The notes under the pieces: model-generated
Databases searched by the model: none
Seen by the model: only the letters and a program-made list of their open reading frames with translations
What the model was told of the DNA's origin: nothing
Shown: positions 1 through 12,879 of the stretch, in pieces
Layout of the letters: each line of letters opens with the position of its first letter
How positions within the stretch are numbered: the stretch's first letter is position 1
Translations under genes and position numbers: made by a program
Source: Acestrorhynchus altus
Lineage: Eukaryota; Chordata; Actinopteri; Characiformes; Acestrorhynchidae
NCBI GenBank assembly: GCA_034509495.1
Contig: CM067507.1
Span: 28,320,892-28,384,891 of the forward strand
Direction of reading: 5' to 3'
DNA length: 64,000 nt

Positions 1-19
1 CCTGTGCATCAAAGAACTC
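1..19 (-). other. osbpl3: FFAT motif (VAP-binding) coding segment
   Basis: On the minus strand positions 19 to 1 read as Glu-Phe-Phe-Asp-Ala-Gln plus a G that would start the Glu at core position 7. FFAT motifs bind the MSP domain of VAP-A/VAP-B and tether ORP3 to the ER. The final Glu codon and any downstream residues are outside the window, so completeness is inferred from the family. Confidence 0.88.
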
Positions 20-103
20 AGACAGCGACTCTGTGATAGATGTTCGGCTCTCGTTGGATGCCTGATGGACAAGGGGACGGGCACAGTCTGTAGAGTCCTG
101 ATT
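1..103 (-). CDS. osbpl3: osbpl3 coding exon 12 in this window (FFAT exon, cut by the window edge)
   Basis: The acceptor reads ctttcag before AATCAGGAC and the exon starts in phase 0. It encodes residues 420-453, including LVHQASNESRTSITESLSEF and then FDAQ, plus the first base of a Glu codon. EFFDAQ(E) at positions 1-19 matches the canonical FFAT core EFFDAxE, with an acidic/Ser-Thr flank (SITESLS) before it. No donor is visible; the exon runs off the left edge. Confidence 0.93.
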
Positions 104-2517
104 CTGAAAGCATAAGTTATAGTGAAATAATAAATAAACAACAATAAAATGATAAATAAATCATTATCATCATAGAATCACCATGTATGGTTTATTGGAA
201 CTTCTGTGACAAGACCCATTTCAATGAAAGTTCTGAAAATAAGGATTATACTGTATCTAGACATATAATGGTGTGCAAAAGGCACAGTTTGGTTCGCAAT
301 GCAGTTTGAACTTCTCAATTCAGTACATGTTTGATACAATGGCAAAAGAAACAAGTGGAAACAAACAGGCTATGTTTGATTCTGAGTTGACAGTTGCAGG
401 TTCCAGTTTGTTCCACCTAGTGTTGCATACCGTCCCCATGAGGTAGCTGTTACAGGAATTGAAGTACAATGTAAAAGGGCCAGAATGTTGGAAACACTTC
501 TTTCACTTTAAAATAAACAATAAAAAAATACTGAGAGATAAAGAATAAAGAGTACGGTCTGACTGTATGAGTCACTCTCTCTACAGCAGCAGCAGCAAGA
601 AAGAGAGAAAAGCAGGAATAATGTGGAGGGAAAGAAAACTACAGTTACCATAGCAATACTCCTAAAGCACTACAGTGCCCACAATGTCTTGCAAATTCAA
701 AAACATACTTAAGCTTAATTTTTTGAGGGGCATGTACTGGAAATGACCATGGCTACCCTAATAGAATGTACTGCGTGTTCTCAAATGCAATTGCGTGCAC
801 CAAACTGTCTGTGACCTCATCAAATTGTGATGGTTTGGTACAAATACATGTACCATTAAACCGTTAAATGTTTAGTTAACCTTGCATCTCCACTTTTGTC
901 ATTTTTCACTTATTTTCACCAAAACAAATGCTCCAAACTAGGGTCTGTTGTTTTAATAACATGACATAACATGATGTGTTAAGATTAGCTGAATATTAGT
1001 TGAGCATCAACAATGGACCCTCCAAGTAAAATGATTGCAAGGATAACAAGTAGAATAGCAATAAAGTATTATTAAAACATTTAAAATAAACAAGAATATT
1101 TACAAATATGTAATCAGAAATATACAAATATTCAATTAATAGAATTGAGAAATGTAGGCATGCAGGTATATGACTGACAGCATATCTGCAGTGGACTGAA
1201 GAAGGCAAGCAGGCAGAATACTAAAAGCACTGAACTGTAAATGTAGATTTGATCGAAGCAATTTTCTAGTTAAACTCTCATCAAAAATACAGTGACTTTC
1301 ACTAGACATGAATAAATTATATGCAGCCAAATCCAATTAGCAAAACTTCACTCACATCATGGTTCCTGCTTTTAATCAGGATAGAAAGCCATGAGCTGGT
1401 AGTGCAAGCCAAGCTAATTAGTGGAGACAGAAAGTGTTGACTCAACTGTTGATTCAGAAAGTCAGCTGTTGACAGTGTTATCCCACAGGAAACTGTACTG
1501 ATAGCATATTTGGATGTATGTTTGTGCATGTGGGAGGCTTCTACCATGCGTGGACATGGGTGTCAAGAGACTTCATTAACTACCACCGACTGAACTAAGT
1601 TTGCAGAATGTCTATTGATGAAGAATTCCACACAGTGGCTTAAGAATGCTGCTTTAATTAAAGCAGACAGCACTTTTAAATATGAGTAAAAGTAACAGTC
1701 ATCAACTTATAAACGTGAATGTTTGCAGACAAACCTTTTAACAAATGCATTTGACTTCATTGCTGACACAGATATGCAAATGCACACTAGCTTGCTAGAC
1801 CCAGTACAGAAGTACTACCAGTGGAATGGGACTCTCTGGAGCAGACAAACTTGAACCTATTGGCACCATGCCTAATGCCAAGTGGGGCTAAAGGAGTATA
1901 AAGCCCCCCCACCACTGAACCATGGAACAGTGGAACTATGTTCTCTGGAATGAAGGTGCTCCATTCAATACTTTTGGGGAGTGATGAGGTGGGGAGGTGA
2001 TCATCCAAAATTCTTGCTTTTGCCATGGAAAGCAATCAAATCCTTACAGCAATGCACCAAAATATAGTAGAAAACATTGCTCCATAAGCAGGATAAACTC
2101 TTTTTAATACAGACAAAACAATGACTGAGAATGTGACCCTATACTTTTTTATTGTACAATCTGTATAATATAGATTGAAATGCGTTGTTTATCTGCACCC
2201 GAGTCCTATTTTATTGGCAATATTGTCTACAGGGACAAAGCAATGGGTGCAACATGAAATAGCTGAATGCATTCATTAGAGGAGGTGTCCACAAACATTT
2301 GGACATGTAGCGTATTCTAATAGAAGCCAAATGGTAGGGGGGTGTAGCCGTGATGGTGCAGTTCCCACACCCACCTGCAGGGGGCCAGTGCTGCAGTTTT
2401 TAAGGGCATTGGGCTCTGAGATATGTGATTCAATGTGTATCTTGCAAAGGCGTTCTCTCAGATCAGAGTTCTGCGCTAAAGCCTGCAAAAGCAAAGAGCA
2501 AACAGCAACCAGTACAC

Positions 2518-2574
<57 letters not shown>

Positions 2575-4192
2575 AAAGCAGTTCTCTAAAGACTGCTGAC
2601 TTTGAAAGAAAGAAGTCACTCAGAAGTTTGAGAATCCTGAATCTCATCTCATCATCAGCAGACACTTTAGAGTTCTCTCTGACCTCTCCAGCTACTGCTT
2701 CAAGGCTTTGCTCTCCCTCACAATACACTTCTGCATACAGTTGAGGGACATTTCATACCAAAATGACTCAATGAGGAAGATGAATCATTTCAATGTGAAA
2801 TTCCAGGAATCAGCACACATGTGAGGCACGTGTTCCTGTGAAAATGGTACTGTTCTATAAGGTTTAAAAAAGGCCTTGTATTAGCCGCAGTAAATTCAGT
2901 AGCTTTGCATCAAACCTTCTAAACATCTGTATTTAAAAACTGTCTTATGTTATGTTAAAATAATTTCCCACAATAACTTATGACCATGATTATGTTAAAT
3001 AATATTTCTGACATTTTGACTGATTATGTTGAAATGACGGATCTTTATATCTTGAGTGACTGAAACATTCAAATATTGTCTTATGTTGATTATTTATGAT
3101 AAAAATAACTCATGTATCCTGATTATTCCTGATTATTTTAACCCTTTAACATCTTCACTAACAAGAGGTTCATCTTTGTTTTTACTTTTTGAATTTATTT
3201 TGGGCAATAATAAAAGCAATTTAAGATAGCACCGTGTGGTGAAAGAAAACATTTCTGTAAGGTTTTGAAAAGGTTTAATCTTTAAACAGTGAAAATTCCA
3301 CCAAAATGATTGAATTATTTACTCGCGCTCATGTCTTCTATGGATCAGCTGAAAAGACATAATATAGAAAAACACTGTGACCACTAGTTTTTTCTGAGCC
3401 TAACCTTCCTCGGCTGATTGGTGGCACAATCCAGCTGAGTAAACACCTTCAACACCTTCTTCAGTAAGATATTGTGATTCACAATCACAAAGCTGAGCAG
3501 AACATTAACAGAAAGGGTTAAATGACTGACAGATCACTCCAATCATCAATAAAATTAATATTTCAGCAATTAAGTAATTTGATAAGCTGATAATTTAAAT
3601 TAAGTTTAGTCACTAATGATGACAAAAACAAATGGAAAAGGCTTTTCATTCAAAGTGTTTTCATTCTGAACTGAAATGTGCTTAATAAAGTCAGAATTCA
3701 GGGGCCCATTTTACAAACAACACATATTTTAGATGATTCTGAACTAAAAGACTAGCTCTGCTCATCTCTCTACAGTAACTGACCACAATGAAAACGATGT
3801 CCCTCCTTTCACTCAAAATCACACTCTCAGGGCTCACACATGAATCACTCACAGCAGAAAAGATTGGTTAGTGAATGGCATTGCAGAAAGAGAAGTAAGA
3901 TAAGAAGATAAGAAGGTAAAAAGGGTCAGGTTTTGAGTGCTGTTACAAAAACAGATGCAGAACACAGCCTACAGCAAGAGCAAGTTCATCTGTGTGTGTG
4001 TTAGTGAGCATGTGTGGAGTGAGCTTACAGCGGCCAGAGCGCTCTTCAGTCCCAGCAGCTGTGTGGATGGTGCTGGACAGGCCTCTTGCTCCAGCATCTG
4101 CCTCAGTCTCTCCTTCTCTGTGGTCAGTGAGCTTAAGGCGGACTTCATACTAGTGTGCACTGAAATAACAAACACATTTAAACCCATTTACC

Positions 4193-4254
<62 letters not shown>

Positions 4255-7200
4255 AGCTAAAATAAATGTTTGGCTTCTCTGTTCACATCTCAGTGATGTC
4301 AGGGGGGCACAAGTCCCAAAAAGTCCCCTTTGTTGCTTAAATTGCAAGTTTACAGTGGAAGGAAAAACCTTCTTAATTTCCAGTGAACATCAGTGAAGAA
4401 TGATTTTATTCCAAGTCATTTTGGAGCATTTCTACTGTAAAGAAGAGCTGCCAAATTCACATTATGTCAAAACATGAAAATCAGCAAAAACAGAGATATA
4501 AGGTTTTGCAACAAAATACATTAAATTTAAACTATGGTTTACAATTTATACTAAAAGTATAAAAATACACTCCTAAATGTATTTAAAAGTAAATACAATT
4601 TAAACAGAGTTTCTAATTCAATTTCATTATTATTATTATTATTTATTTTTTTTTTTTTACATTTTACAGGATATTTTCATGGATTATATTGAATTAATGT
4701 TGTATTTACCAGATTTCAAATGCTTATCAAAATGGCTTTACTTTTTACGTTTTTGACTGATTATGTTGAAATAATTGCTTAATGTTGTTATATTTTGAGT
4801 GATTATATTAAATATTGTCTTATTTCTTATTTGATAATAATGAGATCTGAAAATGTTGCCAGATTTGATCATTTTAACCCATTTTTGTTTTGTTTTGGGC
4901 AATAATATAATGGCACTTTGTGGTGAAATGACATTTTTGTCACTTTTTAAACAGGTTTAATCTCTAAACAATGAAAATTCCATCACAACCACTCCACACA
5001 TGTTGAAAGATGATTCAAATCTGTCACTCACTCAGATCTGATAACAACTTGAGCTGCATGATTTAAAAGAGTAAATATTTAAAGATACTAAAAAGTACTG
5101 ATTTTTATTGTAAATGTGAAGAAGTAACAACTTAACTGATAGAAATACTAAAGTAAAGTACATTTTAAACTTTTTATAAAGTTGCTAAAATACAGCAACA
5201 TGTACATATATCTTGTTACTTTCCACCACAGAGGCATGTGAATGGATTTAAAAAGGGTCTTAATTTATAAGGTTATCTAATGTACAGCACACAGAAACAA
5301 AAGCCCTTATCAACCCCTGAATTTCAACAAAGTGCCCTTCATGTTCTCATATCATGCTTCTCATGATAAGCCACACTCATGCAGAAGTCATTCCATATCT
5401 CTACATTTTATTTAGAAACCAACACCTCTTATCTCTCAGACCTCCAGGGTTCTACAATGCATTCAGCTCACAGCTAGCAGGTCTGGATCAACTTAAACAA
5501 AGCCTGGCGTGTTTGCTCTGTAACTTGAAGTGAGAAAAACTGCCATTCAAAACCTAGTTTGACGTAAACAAACACATAAGACCCCATGAGGAGGTCAGCC
5601 TTGATCTGCTTCTAAACAAACTACAGTTTGGTTTAAATACAGTATCAGTGCAACACAGATTAAAGAGGTTAACATGAAGCATCATCTTCTCTCTTCTATC
5701 CTTTTACCTCTGCGACAGACTTAGTTCCTAACGTGCTTTTGATATGTGGACATGTCTCATCTCTTCGTGAGCTCTGGATAGATAATTATAGAACAGAGAG
5801 TTTCGCTTTTAGAATAGACAGATGAGCAAGACATGTTTTATAAAATGTACTTAAAATAAAAATGCCGTATGTTTATTTTTAAATCTCCCAAACTCTACTT
5901 CTAATAAAACTTTTGGACACTTGTGTACATGTGTACTTGTGACCAAAGTATGGATAATGAGTGTCTATTAAACTGGTGGCTACATTTTAACATATAGAAC
6001 CAAATATATCCAAACAAAACAAAACCCATTTAAACATTCCCCCTCTCCTGACAGCTGCTTCCCTCAGAGAGCTAAGGAACCGGACTGGTAGAACTAGCCC
6101 TGTAACCATCAGCCCAGCAGGTGTCTGCTGGTCCATTGCTCATGACAGGGTGTCTCAGACTCAGAGGGGCCTCTTATCAGGTGGAGGCGGCCACGTTTAG
6201 AATTCTAATGAAGGAAAACTGTGAGAAAGAATTTGCAATCAACAGCTGTCACTCAATAACCAATGCTGGCACACTGTCTTTCATTAAGGACCACTGAATC
6301 TTCAGGCTACAGCATTTCTCTTGCAGATGCAGCTTCATTAATTTGCTTAAACCACACTGGGGAACAGCTGAAATACAATAAACAGAGCACTCACAGTTGT
6401 TGGCCACACGGCAGAAGTCTTCCTGCAGTTTGGGCACGTCTATGGGCAGATCCAGTGGCTCTGAATAGCTCTTTTCATTGGTCAGATCAACACAGGAAAG
6501 GTTAGGATTGGACGCGTGAAGACGGATAGGTCCTGCTGAGATGCAGCTGGGGACCTGAAGCACGAAGAGATGGGGAAAAGGCAACAGGTTAGAGCTTCAT
6601 ACTAGTGGCAAATGTTTAAGGATGCTGCTTCTAAAAAATACATTCAGCAAAGTTGTCCCACTTGCTGACACAGATGTGCAAATGCACACACACACATAGC
6701 TTGTCTAGCCCCTGTAAAGAAGTCCTGCCATTAGAGTATAACCCTCTGGTGCAGAAAAATGTATCAACCTATAGGCACCATGATTAATACCAGCCCCAAC
6801 AGCATTGAGCTGTGGAGAACGAGGATGGTGATCCTCCAATACTCTGCCTTCACTACTGCTTTTGTCACTGAATGCAATCAAATAGATAAACACAAAAAGC
6901 AGGATAAACTCGTTTTAAAACCTTTGATTTCAGAAGAAAGTGAATGATCAGGTGTCCGAATACTTTTGTCCATACAGTGTATCAAGTTTTCATCCCATTT
7001 GATTTAATCCACTGAATTCTACGGCTTCTTATTTGAGGCAAGTTAAGGTTCTAGAGAAGTGAAAATGTGACTCGGAATAACATTTTTTACACTGACATCC
7101 ATTTAAGGTTCTTAAGGTCACTTCCAATCTCCTACACAGTTGCCCTTTTGGAGATACAAGGTTTCTACATATGATATGACAATGATATGCTTTGCTTTTC

Positions 7201-10200
7201 CAGAGGCAGGAAATTCAACCTGCCCTGATGACTCAGTTCTACATACTTAATACCAAGTTCACCTTCACCATCTTCAAAACCCAGTGCAACAGTGGAGAAG
7301 ATCACCAGGCATACTCTGCCAGCGCTTCAGGACAACAGCAGGGTCATAACGTCCACTGGCCAAATTATATCTGACCCCTCTCACCCCAGACACCTCTTCC
7401 AACCACTTTCCTTTGGTGGAAGAAACAAGATTATCAAAGGCAGCACATCTTGACATGCTAACATTCCTCAGAACTATGGCACATCTCACACTTTCAGTAA
7501 AACTTTATAACCAACCCTGCCCTGCCCTACAACGGCATGCTTCTCCACTCCATAAATTCACATTCTGACCGCTACATTGTTTCCATATTCACCTGTAACA
7601 GTACTGTAAACAGTAGTATTGTTTTTGCAGATTTTGTTGCATTTATGCACATACACTATATGGACAAAAGAATCGAGATGCCTGCTCATCCATAGTGTCT
7701 TCCAAAATCTAGCACATTAGAAAGAGTTTCTCTTGCTTTTGTTGGAGTACCTGTATCTACTGCACAGACTGTCTTCAAGATTTGCACTCATCAACAAGAG
7801 CATTAGTGAGGTCAGGCTGTTATATGATCACCAACCCAGCTCATTCCCAACTGCCCAACCCATCCCAAAATGATAGGGGTACCGCCATTCTGTAAAACAC
7901 AGATCCACTGCTATACACCTCAATGCTGGGGGGATTTATATTGCTCTAGGCCATGCTGACATTAGTCATGTATATCTGTTACACAACCAAGACAAACCCC
8001 TCGTATGTGTAAGACAATCTGTCAAATAAAGTGATTCTGACATCATTTCCAGCCTTTTCTGGTTACATATCAGAATCACGTTCAACCTGATTTCAAGTAC
8101 AAGGCTGTTAACGTAAGATCAAGCTTTATCAAGGAGCAGTGGTACAGTCCTCCCATAAACGATCAATGTTCTCAGAACTTAAAATAACTGTGAGTTTCTG
8201 TCACTGAAATCTTAAAAAAAACTGTGTGGGAACAAAGGAATACCTGCAGTGTGGTTTTGCTATCCTTGCTGTAGTTTTTGGAACGCCATTTCCTGATATG
8301 CCTTTTCTCTTTTTTAGGGCTGTCATATGCTGAAGCCTGTAAAAGGAGAGAGAGAGAGAGATGTCTTTGAATCCAAGTAATATCAAATAATACCAAAATA
8401 AGTGATGTGATATCCAGACTTTAAAAAGAACACTCTATAAATAGTTCCACTTAGAGGAATGTCTTTCTAAATAAACAGCAAACAAATATTTTCCACGAAT
8501 GTTTCCCAGAGATAAGGGAAACGCTTTCTTCAGAGTCACCCATCTACTCTTAATGGCAATTATGTGAAAATAATCGGATTTGCTGAATCTCATTTTGTCA
8601 TCATTTCTAAATTTAGGGTGCAAAGGTAAAGTTGTCTTCACTGCTGCTTCAGGCTGTTTTTAGGCTCTATATATAAAAACTCCAGCACGGCAAACTGGGA
8701 GCTTACAGGGCAGAAAATCACAAACTTGCCACAGATCTGTCTCTCATACATTCAGAGCTTTGGCACTTGGCGACATAGAGATGCATGCAGGGCTGACTTC
8801 TTAGACATTCCAAATTCCAATGATGTTACTCCATTCAAAATCCTATTTAGTTTAGGTTCAGCTGTAGTCTGAGTGTTTTTGTGTCCTGGAGCTGGATTCA
8901 CAAAAGCTTTCCTCAGAAAAAAAGAATTTCATAAAATATTCTCATATATTTAAGAATGTTCTCAAAAAAGCCCTGATTCTGTTCTTAAGATACTCTTAGT
9001 TCTTTAATCATTAAGCCCATGTGTAATACATTTTACGATAAACAATAAGAACGATATGTCCAAACAATTTCAGGAAATAAAAGGTATTAGAAATCCTACT
9101 TAGTCACAGTGCTTTAAGAACAATGTCCACATTTAATCCTGTTAAATTAGCCAACCTTCTAACACGTCCAGTCTACGACAAGTGTGAGGCTCTTGGAAGG
9201 TTTAGAAAGTACTTGAGAACATATTTTTAAGAAAACCAACTGAAGTAAAATTGGTGGAATGGTGGCGCAGTGGATAGTGCTGTTGCCTCACAGCAAGAAT
9301 GACCTTGGTTTGATCCCTGGGTGGGGCGACCTGGGAAATTTCAGTGTGGAGTTTGCATGTTGTTCATGTGGGTTTCCTCTGGGTACTCCAGTTTCCCCCA
9401 CAGTCCAAAGACATGTGTGGTAGGTGACTCTAAAGTGACCCTTAGTGTGTGAGTGTGTGTGAGCCCTACGATGAACTAGCACCCTGTCTAGGGTTGTTTC
9501 CTGCCCTTGCGCCAGCACCGGCTACCCCATGACCCTATTCAGGAATAAGTGGTACAGAAAATGGATGGATGGATGAATTCTTGTCTTAAGTATGAAACTA
9601 AGAAAAAGAGGCATATTTGAGAAGAATGTCTGTCTTTCTGTATCTTTAAAAGACAGTGAATTTGGCCCCCGCCCCATAGCAGTTGAATGAACTTCCTCGT
9701 GAACTCTGCCCTGCTCAGTCACTCAGTTCCTTTCCCGTGTGGTCTCACCATTGGCAATTTACATCTCTTTGCATCAGGTTTGTGTATTTGAAAGGACCTG
9801 GTGATACAAAGTGTATCATGATGCAATTCTTAATTTAAATCTGTGTTAAAGAAAGTTAACTATTTATCCAATCAGAACAGTCAGACCTGAAGACAGAGTA
9901 CAACACTGTTACCTAATGTTTAAACAGTTTAAACACAAAATAAACCACTGTCTGACACTGAATATTTACATGTAAATATTAATATCCATACTGTGCTTCT
10001 GAAAATGAGTACAATATTGCAAAATGCAGTCATGATGCTCGTGTACTTTAATTTCCTTATGCCCCTGATTTTCACTTCCTCTGTAAATCTGTCATTAATT
10101 TTCAATGTTCTGTACTTAACCTGAATTTAGTTACACTCACCATCAAAAAAAAACCCAGTAGCATCCAAAAGGAAGTCTGGGATTGCAATGCTATTCAGAA

Positions 10201-11495
10201 TGTAGATCAAGATTACCAGGCACAATAAATGATTACAAATTTAGACTGAAATGGGTAATATTTACTAAGCTCATAAACAGATATAGTGTCTCTCAGTATG
10301 GTGTAGAGTGTAACACCACATGCCAGACGTCTCACCATGCAGTTGTAGAGGTTCCTAATGCTGTCCTGCAATAATCAATCACATGCAGCTTGAATATTCT
10401 CACTCAGTTCTTGTAGATTTCGAGGTAGGGGTGGAGTGTTCATACTGCGTCCAAAAGCATTACACATATTTTCAATCAGGGATAGGTCTGACGATGCGAC
10501 TGGCCATGGCATAGTGTTTTCAAGGTGAGCTCTTGACATGGCAGCAGTATGCAGATGAGCATTGGAATAGTGCACCAAAGTGTGTTCAGAAAAGGAGGGG
10601 CCACTGGTTGCAGGACGTAGTGCTGGGCTCTCATGAAGACCAAAGGTGATTTGGCATTGTATGAAATCGCACCCACACCATTATGCCGGGTCTTCTGGAC
10701 ATCACGAAAATAATGCGTTCATCTCAACGTTCTCCGTGGTGCCTCCACACATGGATTTGTTGGTCGTCTCCACTCTGAGTGGCTCCATGAAAGTCTGGCA
10801 CAAAACATTTGCAATTGTACACTGGAACTGGTTGACTCCTTCTAGGTGTAACTACGTTTTTGAAAAACCAGACTGCCTTTCTCAGTTCATTGTTTCTGTA
10901 TCTAACCAGACCTAATAAAAATATAACAGCTGCATCTTTCATTACAGAGTCTTGCATTATCACTTTCTGCAGAAGACATGATTAATGACTGAATGTCAAG
11001 AAAACTACCCATAAAACCTCTGAGTATTTGTTGAGGTTTCAGAAGTGCTTTTGGCTGAGATGTATGATGCAGTTTGTTAAATCAGTGTTAAATAAAAAGA
11101 ACACTGTGTATCGGGGGTGACCTGCAGCAGGGCATTGATGGATGGGGCAGAATAGGTGCGGTGTAGAACCTCCATGCTCCTCAGCAGGTGATTTAGCTCC
11201 AACAACTGAGCCTCACACACAGACAGCTCTAAGGAGGGAAGGAGAGCAAGAGAGGAGGATGAGAAGGGTAACAAAGACACAAAGCAAAAAAGTATTAACC
11301 TGCAGACAGAGCATTTTCAGAATCAATCACAGTAAGGTGAGTGTGTGTTTATGTAAATACACACCTTTGGAACACCTGTCTATGTCGTCAGAGGACTGGA
11401 GCCAGGCAGTCACCTTTGCCTGGCTGGTGAAGGTGACAGGAAGGTGAAGAGAAGACTGCTTCGCAAGTGAGGCACGCTGAATATAGAGCAGAAAT

Positions 11496-11533
<38 letters not shown>

Positions 11534-12848
11534 AGTGTGTGATGAAATTTCATATTCGGATACATGTATCCATATTTCTGATTGAAACTGCACGTGGGTG
11601 TGGCCTACATCTGAAGTGTATCCTTAAATTAACCAATGTTTTTAACATGGTTAGCAATATTAATGTATTGTTATTGATTTGTAGAGACACACTGCTAATA
11701 TGCACATCCTCTGAAACGTCCAAGATTTCACATGATAACGAAAAAACAAATAACTTTTTAGATGTGCTCGGATAAAGTTTTAAAATATGAATTATAAAAC
11801 TAATTTCCCAAGTGACTCACATTTTAAAAGTGGCAATCAAATCACAACCATTTATCAATAAATTTATCAATAAATAATTATAGTACACTATTTATCACTG
11901 AAGAACTGCGTTCTGTTGCCAAAAGAAATTGCATAAATTGGTATTAAGCCCAAACTGCTGAACAGCAGAGCTTAGAAACTTGGGTAAAGAGCTGAATGAA
12001 ATCCATTGCCGTATCTTTATCTGCCGCTCAATGTATTTAATGTACTTAACATATATTTTCTTCAAGGTATTATTGCTAACTTTAATCCCTTAATGTGAGA
12101 ATTCAGTATAGAAATATTCTCCTGCCGCTCTGTGTGTGAGAGTGGAGTTTTCTACCTTTCTTGCAGCATGGCTGTCGGAGAAGTTGGTAGGGGATGCTGG
12201 AGAGAAATGGGGGCTGAAAAGTGGCTTCTCCGGGGGGAACATTGCGATCTCATTCTGTCGGTACAACCGGTGATGACGCAACTTCGAGACCCAATCATCA
12301 AACAGCTCCTGAGACTTGATCTATGCACACATAGTCTATGATCAGTGTCCACAGTCTCACTTTCCACAACATTGAAGGACAACGATGCTTTGAATGTCCA
12401 TTACGAATAGGTAGGTCGGATTTACATTAATAAAATCTGTTATTATCCACACAATTTCTTAAACGTTATCTCCCAGTTTGGAAATGCCAATTAGCCAACC
12501 CTTTTATGACTCCCCCCATCACAAACGATGCTCCCGAAACCAGGAGGGTGAAGACAAGCACATGCCTCTTCCTATACATGTAAAACCAGCCACCACCTCT
12601 TTTTGAGTCCCTCATCACCTTGAGTCCCCAGCTCTGATACAAGGGCTAACAGACACCTGTGCTGGGTGTGATGTGGGGAGAGTGTGCAATCTACCCTCCC
12701 AGAGAGAGCATGGACAATTTTTCTCTGTAAGACTCATTATAAGCAGTCGTGTTGAGTAACATAGTATAATAAATTTCAAACTGAAAATAGAATGTGTACA
12801 TTTGTCATTTATCCCAAATATAGCTATATATGAGGCATATAATCAGTC

Positions 12849-12879
<31 letters not shown>

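Larger units (their letters stand above)
104..2374 (-). other. osbpl3: osbpl3 intron between coding exons 11 and 12
   Basis: The intron has a GT donor at 2374/2373 and an AG acceptor next to 104. Up to about 1735 the sequence is AT-rich with no recognised repeat or ORF. From about 1735 to 2180 there is an otophysan MITE-like copy, and from about 2190 to 2320 a second fragment in the other orientation. Confidence 0.85.

Noticed and set aside
2276..2728. 150- and 137-codon ORFs over the CA repeat
   Set aside because: Their length comes from the (CA)n array, which codes Thr-His or Val-Cys in either direction. Only the short part at 2375-2482 on the minus strand is a real exon.
8330..8331. Acceptor AG at 8330/8331 for exon 8
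   Set aside because: It would start the exon at 8329 and break the frame with exon 7. The AG 7 bp further upstream follows the pyrimidine tract and keeps phase 0.
10646..10915. 89-codon plus-strand ORF
   Set aside because: It is the shadow of the decayed Tc1-like transposase that reads on the minus strand.
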